Shown here one piece after another: positions 1 through 8,066 of a stretch of 64,000 bases of DNA. This stretch comes from Streptomyces sp. YS415 (GTDB lineage Bacteria > Actinomycetota > Actinomycetes > Streptomycetales > Streptomycetaceae): the NCBI RefSeq assembly GCF_023544665.1, contig NZ_JAMJFL010000001.1, forward strand, positions 124,001 to 188,000, written 5' to 3'. Each line of letters opens with the position of its first letter. The first letter of the stretch is position 1. The notes below the pieces were generated by a model that saw only the letters and a program-made list of their open reading frames with translations, had not been told where the DNA came from and ran no database searches. Made by a program: the position numbers and the translations under genes.

Positions 1-184
1 CGTCGGTGTGCGTGGGCGGGAGCCGCACGTCCACCACGGCGACGTCCGGCTCCAGTTCGGCCAGCGCCCGCTGCAGCTCGGGTCCGCTCTCCACGGCCGC
101 CGCGATCTCGAAGCCGTGCGCCTGGAGGAGCCGGACGAGTCCGTCGCGCAGCAGGAACAGGTCTTCGGCTAGGACAACGCGCAA
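1..184 (-). CDS. NarL/LuxR-family response regulator (5' part only)
   Basis: This is the N-terminal 61 residues of a response regulator; the gene runs off the left edge of the window. The reverse strand reads LRVVLAEDLFLLRDGL at the start and then EPDVAVVDVRLPPTHTD, which is a receiver domain with the acidic pair (ED, residues 7-8) and the phospho-acceptor Asp in VVDVRLPP. The start is a TTG at 184, which overlaps the 3' end of the upstream histidine kinase by 16 bases; no ATG or GTG lies close by in this frame. It is therefore translationally coupled to the kinase. The DVRLPPTHTDEG style is typical of the NarL subfamily, so a C-terminal LuxR helix-turn-helix is expected outside the window. 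The target genes cannot be told from here. Confidence 0.85.
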   Translation of the reverse strand, partial: MRVVLAEDLFLLRDGLVRLLQAHGFEIAAAVESGPELQRALAELEPDVAVVDVRLPPTHTD

Positions 185-1422
185 GGGAGCTCCATGGTGA
201 CCAGGGTGGGGCCGCCCACGGGGCTGCTGACGGCCAGGATGCCGTCGAATGTACCCAGTCGGCGCTCCACCCCGGCGAGCCCCGAGCCGGCGCCGGTCAC
301 CGCGCCGCCCTTGCCGTTGTCGGTGACCGAGGCCCGCAGCATGCCCTCGGCGTGGTGCAGGTCGACCCAGATGCGGTCGGCGCCGGAGTGCTTGACCGCG
401 TTGGTGAGGACCTCGCTGACGGCGAAGTACGCGGCCGACTCCACCGGCGCCTCCGCCCGCCCCGGCAGCTCCACCGTCACCTCGGTGGCCACCGGCAGCC
501 GCAGCGCCAACGCCCGTACCGCGTCGCCGAGTCCGCGTTCGGCGAGGACCGGCGGATGGATGCCGCGCACCAGATCGCGCAGTTCGGCGAGCGCGTCGAC
601 GGAGGACTTGCGGGCCTGCGCGAGGAGCTGCCGGGCCTGCTCGGGGTCCTTGTCGAGGAGCATCTCGATGGTGCCGAGGTCCATGCCCATCGCGACCAGC
701 CGGGCCTGCGCCCCGTCGTGCAGGTCGCGTTCGATACGGCGCAGTTCGGCGGCGGAGGTGTCCACGGCGTCCCGCCGTGTCTCGGTCAGCACCCGGACCC
801 GCTCGGCCAGTTGGCCCTGGTTGGAGGCGAGCACGGCCCGGGTGAGCGTGAAGTGCAGGCGCAGCAGCCGGGTGGCGTAGAAGTGCGCGAGCACCAGGAA
901 CCCGGCGGCGAGCACGGCAGCGCCGAACGCCGACGCCTGCCCGGTGATCGGCAGGAAGCCGTACCAGTAGCCGTCGGGGAAGATCCGCCACATCCCCAGC
1001 GCCAGCGCGAACCCCTCCAGCGGGTACAGCACGAGCACGGCCGGAAGGAGCGCGGTGACGAAGCCGACCGTCATGTCGAACGGCAGCCACCGCAGATCCC
1101 GCCAGGTCGCCGGGTCGCGCAGCATGCCGAAGGTGCGGGTCCAGGGGTTGGCGTCGCGCGGTATCGGCCGGTACGCCGGAGGGATCCGCACCCCGCCCCA
1201 CTGGACCGCGACGACCCGCCGCCAGTCCGCGAACGCCCGCACCCCCGTGAGCACCCACGGCGTGGTGACGATCCCGACGCCGATCGGGATCAGCGCGATG
1301 GACACCAGGGACAGCGTGAAGCAGAGCACCGCCCCCGGCAGCAGCACCAGCGCCAGCCCGAGTCCCCGTACCGCCGCGAGCGTCATGCCGCGGGCCCTGC
1401 TGTTCGTCTCTGCGGTCGTCAT
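169..1422 (-). CDS. NarL-type sensor histidine kinase with membrane sensor domain
   Basis: A 417-residue two-component sensor kinase. Residues about 15-60 and 115-190 hold hydrophobic segments of a Streptomyces-type membrane sensor domain. The HisKA_3 dimerisation motif ERDLHDGAQARL places the phosphorylated histidine at residue 235. A HATPase_c domain follows, with the N box in EVLTNAVKHSG and glycine-rich DNGKGG and GSGLAGVERR motifs. It would autophosphorylate and pass phosphate to the response regulator whose gene overlaps its 3' end. The short C-terminal tail (MELPCALS) is normal for the subfamily. The stimulus is unknown. Family assignment is firm from the motifs. Confidence 0.93.
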   Translation of the reverse strand: MTTAETNSRARGMTLAAVRGLGLALVLLPGAVLCFTLSLVSIALIPIGVGIVTTPWVLTGVRAFADWRRVVAVQWGGVRIPPAYRPIPRDANPWTRTFGMLRDPATWRDLRWLPFDMTVGFVTALLPAVLVLYPLEGFALALGMWRIFPDGYWYGFLPITGQASAFGAAVLAAGFLVLAHFYATRLLRLHFTLTRAVLASNQGQLAERVRVLTETRRDAVDTSAAELRRIERDLHDGAQARLVAMGMDLGTIEMLLDKDPEQARQLLAQARKSSVDALAELRDLVRGIHPPVLAERGLGDAVRALALRLPVATEVTVELPGRAEAPVESAAYFAVSEVLTNAVKHSGADRIWVDLHHAEGMLRASVTDNGKGGAVTGAGSGLAGVERRLGTFDGILAVSSPVGGPTLVTMELPCALS

Positions 1423-1473
1423 GGCGCAAGTCTGGACGAGCCCGGGGACCGGGTCACGGGGCCGGGCCCCCGC

Positions 1474-2493
1474 TCAGGGGGTGTCGCCAGGTACACCATC
1501 GAGCGAGGCCAGCACCTTCGCCTCCACCTCCGGGTCGAGCCCCTTCGTCGAGCGGTCCGCGCGCATCGGCGCCGTGCCGCCGAGGCTGCCCAGCCAGCTC
1601 CAGGTGTCGGCGACGGTCTCCTCGACGGGACGGCAGCGCAGCCCCGTCGTCACGGCCCGGGAGACGTCGGCGGCGTGCAGCGCGGCATGCATATCGCTGT
1701 CCGGCGGCACCCACACCGGCAACTGGACCCAGGGCTCGATCCCGGCCTCCAGGATCGGCTCCGGTGCGGTCCAGCGCAGGTCGGCCGTACCGCCGGTGAC
1801 GGCCGCGCACGCGTCGAGCAGCGCGCCCATCGTGGCGTGACCCGAGGGGCCGATCAGGTTGTACGGGCCGCTCAGCTCCTGCTCCGCGGCGCCGAGGAGC
1901 CAGTCGGCGAGGTCGCGGGCGTCGATGTACTGGATCGGCAGCTCCCGCGGCCCCGGCGCCAGCACCGGTCCGCCGCGGGCCGTGCGGTTCAGCCACCAGG
2001 GCAGCCGGCCGACGTTCTCGTACGGGCCGAGGATCAGCCCCGCCCGCGCCAGCACCGAGCGGTCGGGGCCGAAGGCGTCCAGCACCGCCAGCTCGCCGCC
2101 CCGCTTGTCCTGGGCGTACGCCGTCTGCTCGGCGTCGGGGGAGGCGCCGGTCACCGTCGGCGCGTCCTCGGTGTAACCGGCGGGCGGGGCCCAGTCGTAC
2201 ACCGAACAGCTGGACACGTACAGGTACCGCCCGACGCGGTCCCGCAGCAGCCGGGCGGCGTCCCGCACCGCGCGCGGCGCCGCCGACCAGGTGTCGACGA
2301 CGGCGTCCCACTCGCCCTCCGCCAGCGCGGCGAGCCCGTCCGGGGCGGTGCGGTCGCCGTGCAGCGCCCTGACCCCGGCCGGGGCCTCGTGCCGCCCCCG
2401 GTGGAAGACGGTCACCTCCCAGTCCCGCCCGAGCGCCGCCTCGACCACGGCCCGCCCGACGAACTCCGTACCACCCAGCACCAGAAGTCTCAT
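1474..2493 (-). CDS. NAD-dependent epimerase/dehydratase (extended SDR)
   Basis: A 339-residue extended short-chain dehydrogenase/reductase. It begins MRLLVLGGTEFVG, the GGTxFxG form of the Rossmann nucleotide-binding loop at residues 7-13, which fixes the start at 2493 rather than at the upstream in-frame ATG at 2562. A serine-rich active-site strand (SSCSVYDW) and a YxxxK catalytic pair (YAQDK) are visible. This subgroup includes nucleoside-sugar epimerases and reductases; the substrate is not evident. It lies downstream of glnII in the same orientation but is separated from it by a strong hairpin, so it is probably its own unit. It could in principle supply a UDP-sugar C4 epimerase, but nothing here shows that. 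Confidence 0.85.
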   Translation of the reverse strand: MRLLVLGGTEFVGRAVVEAALGRDWEVTVFHRGRHEAPAGVRALHGDRTAPDGLAALAEGEWDAVVDTWSAAPRAVRDAARLLRDRVGRYLYVSSCSVYDWAPPAGYTEDAPTVTGASPDAEQTAYAQDKRGGELAVLDAFGPDRSVLARAGLILGPYENVGRLPWWLNRTARGGPVLAPGPRELPIQYIDARDLADWLLGAAEQELSGPYNLIGPSGHATMGALLDACAAVTGGTADLRWTAPEPILEAGIEPWVQLPVWVPPDSDMHAALHAADVSRAVTTGLRCRPVEETVADTWSWLGSLGGTAPMRADRSTKGLDPEVEAKVLASLDGVPGDTP

Positions 2494-2573
2494 GGGTCTG
2501 ACTCTGCCCGGCCCGGGCGCCGAGGGGAACAGGCATCTGCCGTCAGCAGAGCGCCGCCGCACGGCATGCGGAA

Positions 2574-2602
2574 GGGGCGCCCGCCATGACGGCGGGCGCC
2601 CC
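2574..2602 (-). terminator. Hairpin terminator of glnII
   Basis: A 12-bp GC-only stem, GGGGCGCCCGCC (2574-2585) and GGCGGGCGCCCC (2591-2602), with a 5-base loop. It lies 19 bases beyond the glnII stop codon. No U-tract is present, as is common for Streptomyces terminators. Confidence 0.75.
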
Positions 2603-2620
2603 TTGCCGGAACCTCGTGGA

Positions 2621-3649
2621 TCAGACCTGGCCGGCCTTCTCCAGGGCGGTGCAGCAGGTGTCGACGATCAGACGGGTCACCACGTACGGGTCGACGTTGG
2701 CGTTCGGGCGGCGGTCCTCGATGTAGCCCTTGCCGTCCTTCTCGACCTGCCACGGGATACGGACCGAGGCACCGCGGTTGGAGACGCCGTAGGAGTACTC
2801 GTTCCACGGGGCGGTCTCGTGCAGACCGGTCAGGCGGTCGTCGATGCCCGCGCCGTAGTTCTTGACGTGGTCGAGCGGCTTGGAGCCCTCACCGAGCGAC
2901 TCGCACGCGGTGATGATCGCGTCGTAGCCCTCACGCATCGCCTTGGTGGAGAAGTTGGTGTGCGCGCCGGCGCCATTCCAGTCGCCCTTGACCGGCTTGG
3001 GGTCGAGGGTCGCCGCGATGCCGAAGTCCTCGGCGGTGCGGTAGAGCAGCCAGCGGGCCACCCACATCTGGTCGGAGACCTCCAGCGGGGCCAGCGGGCC
3101 GACCTGGAACTCCCACTGGCCGGGCATGACCTCGGCGTTGATGCCGGAGATGCCCAGGCCCGCCTTCAGGCAGTTGTCCAGGTGAGCCTCGACGACGTCA
3201 CGGCCGAAGATCTCGTCGGCGCCGACGCCGCAGTAGTAGCCGCCCTGCGGGGCCGGGAAGCCGCCCTTGGGGAAGCCGAGCGGGTAGCCGTCCTTGAAGA
3301 ACGTGTACTCCTGCTCGATGCCGAAGATCGGCTCCTGGCCGGCGAACTTCTCGGCGACCTCGGTCAGCGCGGCACGGGTGTTCGTGGCGTGCGGGGTCAT
3401 GTCGATGTTCAGGACCTCGCACAGGACGAGGATGTCGTCGCCGCCGCGGATCGGGTCCGGGCAGGAGAAGACCGGCTTGAGCACGCAGTCCGAGGCGTGA
3501 CCCTCGGCCTGGTTGGTGGAGGACCCGTCGAAGCCCCAGATCGGCAGCTCGGCACCCTTCGCGTCGTCGCCAAGGATCTTGGTCTTCGAACGCAGCTTGG
3601 CCGTCGGCTCGGTGCCGTCGATCCAGATGTACTCAGCCTTGAAGCTCAC
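2621..3649 (-). CDS. glnII: Glutamine synthetase type II (eukaryote-like)
   Basis: A 342-residue GSII enzyme that makes glutamine from glutamate, ammonia and ATP in the cytosol. The protein starts (V)SFKAEYIWIDG and shows the GSII signatures WGFDGSSTNQA, the ATP/metal motif in IEQEYTFFK, GAGAHTNFSTKAMR and NRGASVRIP. The length equals the usual 340 or so of Streptomyces GlnII, against about 470 for GSI. The GTG at 3649 is chosen because GAAGGA sits 8 bases upstream; the longer in-frame ATG starts at 3658 and 3763 add residues absent from the family. A GlnR operator about 100 bases upstream indicates nitrogen-dependent activation. Unlike GlnA, this type is not regulated by adenylylation. Confidence 0.97.
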   Translation of the reverse strand: MSFKAEYIWIDGTEPTAKLRSKTKILGDDAKGAELPIWGFDGSSTNQAEGHASDCVLKPVFSCPDPIRGGDDILVLCEVLNIDMTPHATNTRAALTEVAEKFAGQEPIFGIEQEYTFFKDGYPLGFPKGGFPAPQGGYYCGVGADEIFGRDVVEAHLDNCLKAGLGISGINAEVMPGQWEFQVGPLAPLEVSDQMWVARWLLYRTAEDFGIAATLDPKPVKGDWNGAGAHTNFSTKAMREGYDAIITACESLGEGSKPLDHVKNYGAGIDDRLTGLHETAPWNEYSYGVSNRGASVRIPWQVEKDGKGYIEDRRPNANVDPYVVTRLIVDTCCTALEKAGQV

Positions 3650-3750
3650 GGGCCACATCCTTCGGGGTGGGTCTCTAGGCGCACTTGCGGGTGCTGCGGC
3701 GCTGCGGCACTGGGGCGCCGCGTTGATGCCCGCGAGCCTGTCAACAGGCG

Positions 3751-3788
3751 ATTTCCCGGTCATTGCTCGAATGTGAACCCCGTGTTAC
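3751..3788 (-). promoter_or_regulatory. GlnR operator of glnII
   Basis: On the minus strand the sequence reads GTAAC-n6-TTCAC-n6-GCAAT-n6-GAAAT, an exact fit to the spacing of the Streptomyces GlnR double box gTnAc-n6-GaAAc-n6-gTnAc-n6-GaAAc, with the second and third boxes diverged. GlnR is known to activate glnII under nitrogen limitation. Confidence 0.85.
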
Positions 3789-3904
3789 CTGGTGGTGCTG
3801 TGGTGCGTCTCACGCTGTGAGGGCCGGACGCGCGGCGGCGAGGGCGGGTGGGGCCGCCGGGGGCCGGACTCGTATGCGATGGGGTTGAGCAGGGGACATG
3901 GAGA

Positions 3905-3940
3905 GGCGACCGGCTGCCCCCCGAGGTACAGCCGGTCGCC
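3905..3940 (-). terminator. Hairpin terminator
   Basis: Perfect 12-bp stem GGCGACCGGCTG / CAGCCGGTCGCC with a 12-base loop, 39 bases beyond the stop of the secreted-protein gene at 3980. Confidence 0.65.
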
Positions 3941-3979
3941 ACTCGTCGGCGCCTCCCGGCGCCTGGGAAGGTCAGGGGG

Positions 3980-4687
3980 TCATCCGACCTTCTCGATCAC
4001 GGCCCGGCGGATCAGGAACTTGCCGGGCTCGCGGACCTGCTCGAACGCCGCGTTGTTCAGCAGGACGCAGGAGCCGGAGACCGAGGTGACCTCCACCGTC
4101 GTGGACTTGTTGTTGTCCAGGTTGGTGACCTTCAGCTTGGTGCCGGCCGGGAACTGGTTGCTGGACGCGGCCGGGGCGCCGCCCTCTCCGGAGAGGGTGA
4201 CGGTGGAGCCGTTGCAGACCTGCTCCCCGGCCTGTTCCGCGGGCTGCTCGCCGGGCTGCTCGCCGGGCTGCTCGCCGGGCTGCTCGCCGGGCTGCTCGGC
4301 GGGCTGCGAGGGCTGGGCCTGCTCCGCCGGCGGCTGCGACTGCGCGGGCGGCGCGGCGGGTGCGGCCGCCTGGGAGCCCTGAGCCGACTCCCCGACGACG
4401 CACCCGGACGCCTCCTGCTGGACCTTGATCTGCGCGACGACCGCCTCACGGTTGGTGATCCGGGCCGCCGACTGGGCATCGGGCCTGGCCCGCTGCTCCT
4501 CGATGAACCGCTGGTTGTTGCCGAGAGCGGTGGCGAGTCCCTGGCAGACACTCGACTCCGCGGCGGTCTTCGGCGGGGCGGCGTTCGACGTGCTCGCCAT
4601 GACGAAGGCACCACCGCCCGCCACCGTGGCGGCACTGACGAGCAGCGCGACCTTCTTCTTCGTACTGAGGGTTCTCCGGCGTGACAT
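3980..4687 (-). CDS. Secreted protein with GEQP tandem repeats
   Basis: A 235-residue exported protein of unknown function. The start at 4687 (MSRRRTLSTKKK) has AGGAGG 6 bases upstream. A Sec signal peptide is clear: basic n-region, hydrophobic stretch (VALLVSAATVAGGGAFVMA) and a likely cleavage after SNA. The mature part has a helical region with two cysteines (SSVCQGLA and QEASGCVV), a Pro/Gln/Glu-rich low-complexity linker holding four exact GEQP units, and a C-terminal beta-rich domain with another cysteine pair (EQVCNGS and SVSGSCVLL) that may be disulphide-bonded. The linker is encoded by perfect 12-bp DNA repeats (4241-4300), so its length is likely to vary between strains. I do not recognise a catalytic domain. 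Confidence 0.85.
   Translation of the reverse strand: MSRRRTLSTKKKVALLVSAATVAGGGAFVMASTSNAAPPKTAAESSVCQGLATALGNNQRFIEEQRARPDAQSAARITNREAVVAQIKVQQEASGCVVGESAQGSQAAAPAAPPAQSQPPAEQAQPSQPAEQPGEQPGEQPGEQPGEQPAEQAGEQVCNGSTVTLSGEGGAPAASSNQFPAGTKLKVTNLDNNKSTTVEVTSVSGSCVLLNNAAFEQVREPGKFLIRRAVIEKVG
4241..4300. repeat. 12-bp coding minisatellite (5 units)
   Basis: Four perfect copies of GGGCTGCTCGCC (4241-4288) followed by one copy with a single mismatch (4289-4300). On the minus strand the repeats encode the GEQP units of the secreted protein. Confidence 0.95.
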
Positions 4688-4812
4688 ACGCGCCTCCTGG
4701 GAGGTGGGGAGCTGTATGCCGGTAGGTACGAGATACCGAACGAACTTGCTCAGGAGTTGCGGGAGTGACTGAAGTGACCTGCACCACAAGGGAGTTGCTG
4801 ACTCCCGTTGGT

Positions 4813-5718
4813 TCACTCCTGGGGCGCGGCGTCCTCGTAGGCCACCACGTCGTCGTTCACGTACTGGAGCAGCCCCTGGGTCTGGCGGGTCAGCTCGTCC
4901 TCGCGGGTCTCGGAGCCGTCGCCCCACTGCCCGTTGGCGAACACCACCGACCGCACGGTCATCAGCCGCTCGAAGAGTCCCGGCGAACCCGGCGGCACGG
5001 TCGGCAGTCCCGCCTCCGGCGCCGGGTCGAGCGAGACGACCTGGTAGGTCACCGGGTCCATGGCGGCCATCATGAACACCCGCGAGGCGTCCTCGGGGCG
5101 CTCGAAGCTCAGCACGGACACCGTCACCTGGGAACGCCGGTCCGCGTCCGTGAACAGGGCCGCGGTCATCCGTGCGCACGGCCCGCCCTGCTCGATCAGC
5201 TCCGCCAGTTCCTGCGACATCCCGCGCGCGCAGTCGGTGGTGGTGACCCGGTCGACGCGCTCGAAGGCGGAGCCGTCCTCGAGGGTGACCGTCTCCCGCG
5301 GGAACGCCTGGTCCGCGCTGATGATCGGGCGCTCCAGCAGCGAGGGCAGCGCGCTCGGGACGTCGGAGGGCGTGCCGACGTCGACGCGGGGGACGCCCTC
5401 GGTGCCGGACGGCTCGGCGGCAGCGCTCGGGGTCGCGTCCGCGGCCACCGCCGGGTCCTCGCCGTCGCCGCCCAGGAGCAGCAGGGCCCCGACCACGACG
5501 GCCCCGGTCAGCACCCCGCCGGTGATCCCGGCCACGGTCCGCCGCATCCGCCGCCGGCGTATCCGCTCCTGCTCGGCGACCCAGGCGGCGTGCGGGTCCG
5601 GGGGACCGGCGTATCCGTACGGGCCGGGACGACCGTAGGGGGCGGGGTGTCCGTACGGGTCGGGACGACCGTACGGGTCGGGGTGTCCGTACGGCGTTCC
5701 ATGATCCTGGCTTGTCAT
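4813..5718 (-). CDS. Membrane-anchored extracellular protein with PYG repeats
   Basis: A 301-residue single-pass membrane protein of unknown function. The cytoplasmic N-terminus (residues 1-40) is a run of PYGxPxPYG repeats, then comes an arginine cluster (ERIRRRRMRR) and one membrane segment (VAGITGGVLTGAVVVGALLLL, about residues 62-82). The C-terminal 200 residues lie outside the cell, with two cysteines (TTDCARGMS and GGPCARM) spaced for a disulphide. Proline/tyrosine-rich cytosolic tails of this type are common in Streptomyces envelope proteins and may bind partners or be phosphorylated. The extracellular domain resembles no family I can name. It lies directly upstream of the secreted-protein gene at 3980, 125 bases apart. 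Confidence 0.85.
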   Translation of the reverse strand: MTSQDHGTPYGHPDPYGRPDPYGHPAPYGRPGPYGYAGPPDPHAAWVAEQERIRRRRMRRTVAGITGGVLTGAVVVGALLLLGGDGEDPAVAADATPSAAAEPSGTEGVPRVDVGTPSDVPSALPSLLERPIISADQAFPRETVTLEDGSAFERVDRVTTTDCARGMSQELAELIEQGGPCARMTAALFTDADRRSQVTVSVLSFERPEDASRVFMMAAMDPVTYQVVSLDPAPEAGLPTVPPGSPGLFERLMTVRSVVFANGQWGDGSETREDELTRQTQGLLQYVNDDVVAYEDAAPQE

Positions 5719-5792
5719 GGCGGCGGAGGGTAACAGGGTCCCCGGCCTCCGCTCACGCCGAGCGACAAACCCTCAACAACCGTGCGCCCAGG

Positions 5793-6155
5793 TCACTTTC
5801 GGGACAGCGCGTCCCGTACGGCCTCCTCGGTTCGGGCCACGACCGCGGTGCCGTCGTCCGCCGTGATGATCGGGCGCTGGATGAGCTTCGGGTGCTCGGC
5901 GAGCGCCTTGACCCACCGGTCGCGCGACGCCTCGTCCCGCGCCCACCCCTTCATCCCGAGCTCCTTGGCCACGGCTTCCTGGGTGCGGGTGATGTCCCAC
6001 GGTTCGAACCCGAGCCGGTCGAGTACGGCGCGGATCTCGTCCTCGCCGGGGACGTCCTCCAGGTAGCGGCGGACGGTGTAGTCGGCGCCCTCGGCGTCCA
6101 GCACGGTGAGGGCGCTGCGGCACTTGGAACAGGCGGGGTTGATCCAGATCTCCAT
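5793..6155 (-). CDS. ArsC/Spx-fold thioredoxin-like protein
   Basis: A 120-residue protein of the ArsC family. It opens MEIWINPACSKCRSAL, a beta strand followed by a CxxC (Cys9, Cys12) at the N-terminus of the first helix, then VRRYLEDVP, matching the typical xRxYLxxPP region, and RPIITADDG at the position of the R-P-I/L motif. Family members include arsenate reductase and the regulators Spx/MgsR. A CxxC rather than a lone Cys suggests a thiol-disulphide reductase role. No arsenic-resistance genes are nearby, so arsenate reduction is unproven. The start at 6155 is chosen from the conserved N-terminus; the extra 32 upstream residues are not family-like. Confidence 0.85.
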   Translation of the reverse strand: MEIWINPACSKCRSALTVLDAEGADYTVRRYLEDVPGEDEIRAVLDRLGFEPWDITRTQEAVAKELGMKGWARDEASRDRWVKALAEHPKLIQRPIITADDGTAVVARTEEAVRDALSRK

Positions 6156-6390
6156 GGCGACAACGGTAAGCGGATGGGTGCGGAGATCATCGCTGTTCGA
6201 TTTTCTGTGGCCCCAGGGGCCCCTCCCTGCCCCGCTGTGGCAGACCGTCAAACCCCTTGCCCACCAGGGCGTTTGCCGTCACAGGCGCTCTGCTGATTGT
6301 CAGTGGGGGGCGGTAGACTGGAAGCAGTGTTCGAGGGTGTCGCCGGAGCGTCCGGACGGACGGCGCCCTGACCGCGACAGGAGGATGCCT

Positions 6391-6699
6391 GTGCCCGCTG
6401 CCGCACTGAAGCCGAAGCCGACCCAGTCCACCGCGAAGCGCCCGGTCCTGCTGGACCTGCCGTACGTCCCGCTGGAGAAGCGCCCGCTGCCCGCGGGCCG
6501 CCCCCGCGAGTGGTACGTCACCCACAACCGCCGCCTCAAGGCGATGCGCCTCGCCATAGCCCTGCTCGACTCGGGCGTCTACGTCCCGAACCAGGCCCGC
6601 AACGAGACGATCCGCGACACGGCGGAACTGATCGGCATCCATCCCCCGTCGGACACGACGTGCCACATGGTGCGGGCGTTCATGCGCTACAACCGCTGA
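6391..6699 (+). CDS. Conserved small basic protein, function unknown
   Basis: A 102-residue protein with GTG start at 6391; AGGAGG (6379-6384) is 6 bases upstream, whereas the in-frame ATG at 6385 abuts the Shine-Dalgarno sequence and is unlikely. The sequence is rich in Arg/Pro (LPYVPLEKRPLPAGRPREWYVTHNRRLKAMRLAIALLDSG is the general style) and has a helical C-terminal half ending MVRAFMRYNR. There is no signal peptide or membrane segment. I believe it is a conserved Streptomyces protein, but I recognise no domain. A TAGACT -10-like hexamer lies at 6314-6319, about 70 bases upstream, without a good -35. Confidence 0.75.
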   Translation: MPAAALKPKPTQSTAKRPVLLDLPYVPLEKRPLPAGRPREWYVTHNRRLKAMRLAIALLDSGVYVPNQARNETIRDTAELIGIHPPSDTTCHMVRAFMRYNR

Positions 6700-6774
6700 G
6701 GCGGCGGACGTCGCTGCGGGCCGTGCCTCCCCGCCGGGGGAGGCACCTCGCCTCACCCCCGCCGGGGAGGCACC

Positions 6775-7962
6775 TCACCCCGCCAACTCCCGCTCCAGCG
6801 GCGTCCGGAACCGCGGAGTGACCCGGGTCGTCCCCACCCACTGCCGCAGCCGCTCCGCCTCCGCCGAGATCGCCGTCTCCGCCTCCCGGCCCGTCCCGGA
6901 GGAATCCAGCAGGCGCCACGCGATCTCGCCGTCAGGACGCTGCGCCCAGCCCCCGACCACCCGCCCGTCCCACCACACCGTCGGCCCCACGTTCCCGCTC
7001 CGGTCGAACAGCGCCCCCCGCAGTGCCGGCGCCAGATACCAGTCCCGGCCCTGCCACCCCATCGCCGTGGGATCAAGCCCCGGCAACAGTGCCGCCCACG
7101 GCTGCCCCGGCTCAGCCGCCGGCCCGGTGTCCCCGGCGACGACGTATCCCGTGCCCTCGTCCAGCCCCACCGCCTCCGCCCCGATCGCCGCCAGCGCCCG
7201 CCGCACCTCGGTCACCCGCCACCCCGTCCACCACTTCAGGTCCGCCTCCGTGGCAGGCCCGCACACCGCCAGCCACCGCCGCAGCAGCTCCGCCTGCGCC
7301 TGCGCAGGGTCCAGCTCGGGGTGCTCCGGCGCCGGCGCCCACCGGAACTGCGTCGACGTCCACGAGCCGAGCGGCCGCCCCCGGACGACCTTCCCCTCGA
7401 TCCCCAGCACCCTCAGCAACCGCGACGAAACGGTGTGCACCCCCTCGTAGCTCTTTCCGGCCGCGTACACGAACTGCTCCCGCAACCGCGGCTCGTCCCG
7501 GGCCAGTTCGGCCGCCGTCGCCTCCCCGCGCCGCGCCAGCGCGGCCAGCGCCGACGCCTCCACCTCCCGCAGCCACTCCGCGTCCGGCGCCCCCGCCTTC
7601 GCCATGTCCTTGACCAGCGACGCCCGCTCCCGGGCGGCGACCGCGAGTCCGGTGGACGCGTGCACCACGGCGGTGAGCTCGGTCGGGAACACGAACACCG
7701 TGTGCCGCATGCCATGCATCCGCACCAGCGAGCGGTCCTCGTACAGCGCCCGCTCCGTACCGGCGACGGTCTTCGCCGGGTCCGCCAGCCTCGCCCCGAC
7801 GGCGAGGAACACCGTCGCCGGGTCCGTACCGTGCAGCGCCACCAGCGACCCGGCGACCTCCTCCGGGCTCCCCGCCCGCGCCTCCCCGGTCAGCCGGTGC
7901 CGCACCGCCAGCCGAGCCCGCCGCTCGGCCGCCCCGATGTACCGCAGCCCGTCGCCACCCAT
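6775..7962 (-). CDS. Winged-helix (HTH_42) protein of the AlkZ/YcaQ DNA glycosylase superfamily
   Basis: A 395-residue protein of the HTH_42 family, all-helical with three winged-helix subdomains in known members. Family traits are the N-terminal ARLAVRHRLTG helix, VFLAVGARL, the HGMRHTVFVFP region and the C-terminal RDWYLAP...VWWDGRVVGGWAQRPDGEIAWRLL strand pair. AlkZ and YcaQ/AlkX unhook DNA interstrand crosslinks or bulky alkyl adducts using a Q-x-Q or Q-x-D motif after the first helices; here the equivalent place seems to read LHGTDPAT (residues 43-50), so the first Gln would be His. The function could be an altered glycosylase or only DNA binding. It stands alone, convergent with the small gene at 6391. 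Confidence 0.8.
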   Translation of the reverse strand: MGGDGLRYIGAAERRARLAVRHRLTGEARAGSPEEVAGSLVALHGTDPATVFLAVGARLADPAKTVAGTERALYEDRSLVRMHGMRHTVFVFPTELTAVVHASTGLAVAARERASLVKDMAKAGAPDAEWLREVEASALAALARRGEATAAELARDEPRLREQFVYAAGKSYEGVHTVSSRLLRVLGIEGKVVRGRPLGSWTSTQFRWAPAPEHPELDPAQAQAELLRRWLAVCGPATEADLKWWTGWRVTEVRRALAAIGAEAVGLDEGTGYVVAGDTGPAAEPGQPWAALLPGLDPTAMGWQGRDWYLAPALRGALFDRSGNVGPTVWWDGRVVGGWAQRPDGEIAWRLLDSSGTGREAETAISAEAERLRQWVGTTRVTPRFRTPLERELAG

Positions 7963-8066
7963 GTCCGACCTCCACCCGTCACCACCGTCACCGCATTTTG
8001 ACGGAAGCCACTGACAAGCCCGGCGGGGCGAGTCCGGACCGGGGGCCTCGGGCTAGGCCCGCGCGG

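Larger units (their letters stand above)
3650..3979. other. Intergenic region between glnII and a secreted-protein gene
   Basis: This 330-base stretch holds the glnII leader, its GlnR operator (3751-3788) and the terminator of the upstream gene (3905-3940). A TTGACA hexamer on the minus strand at 3740-3745 lies just downstream of the operator, but no good -10 follows at normal spacing. I see no gene in it. Confidence 0.6.

Noticed and set aside
1474..2493. UDP-GlcNAc C4 epimerase for the exopolysaccharide operon
   Set aside because: The protein is an extended SDR but lies 34 kb away beside glnII and has no feature tying it to UDP-sugars; the link is left as a possibility only.
352..2589. 745-residue open frame on the plus strand
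   Set aside because: It spans the sensor kinase and epimerase genes, is dominated by Arg, Gly, Pro and His, and has no start signal or domain; typical antisense frame of GC-rich DNA.
5793..6155. Arsenic resistance locus
   Set aside because: Only an ArsC-fold protein is present; no arsB, acr3 or arsR gene is near, and many family members are not arsenate reductases.
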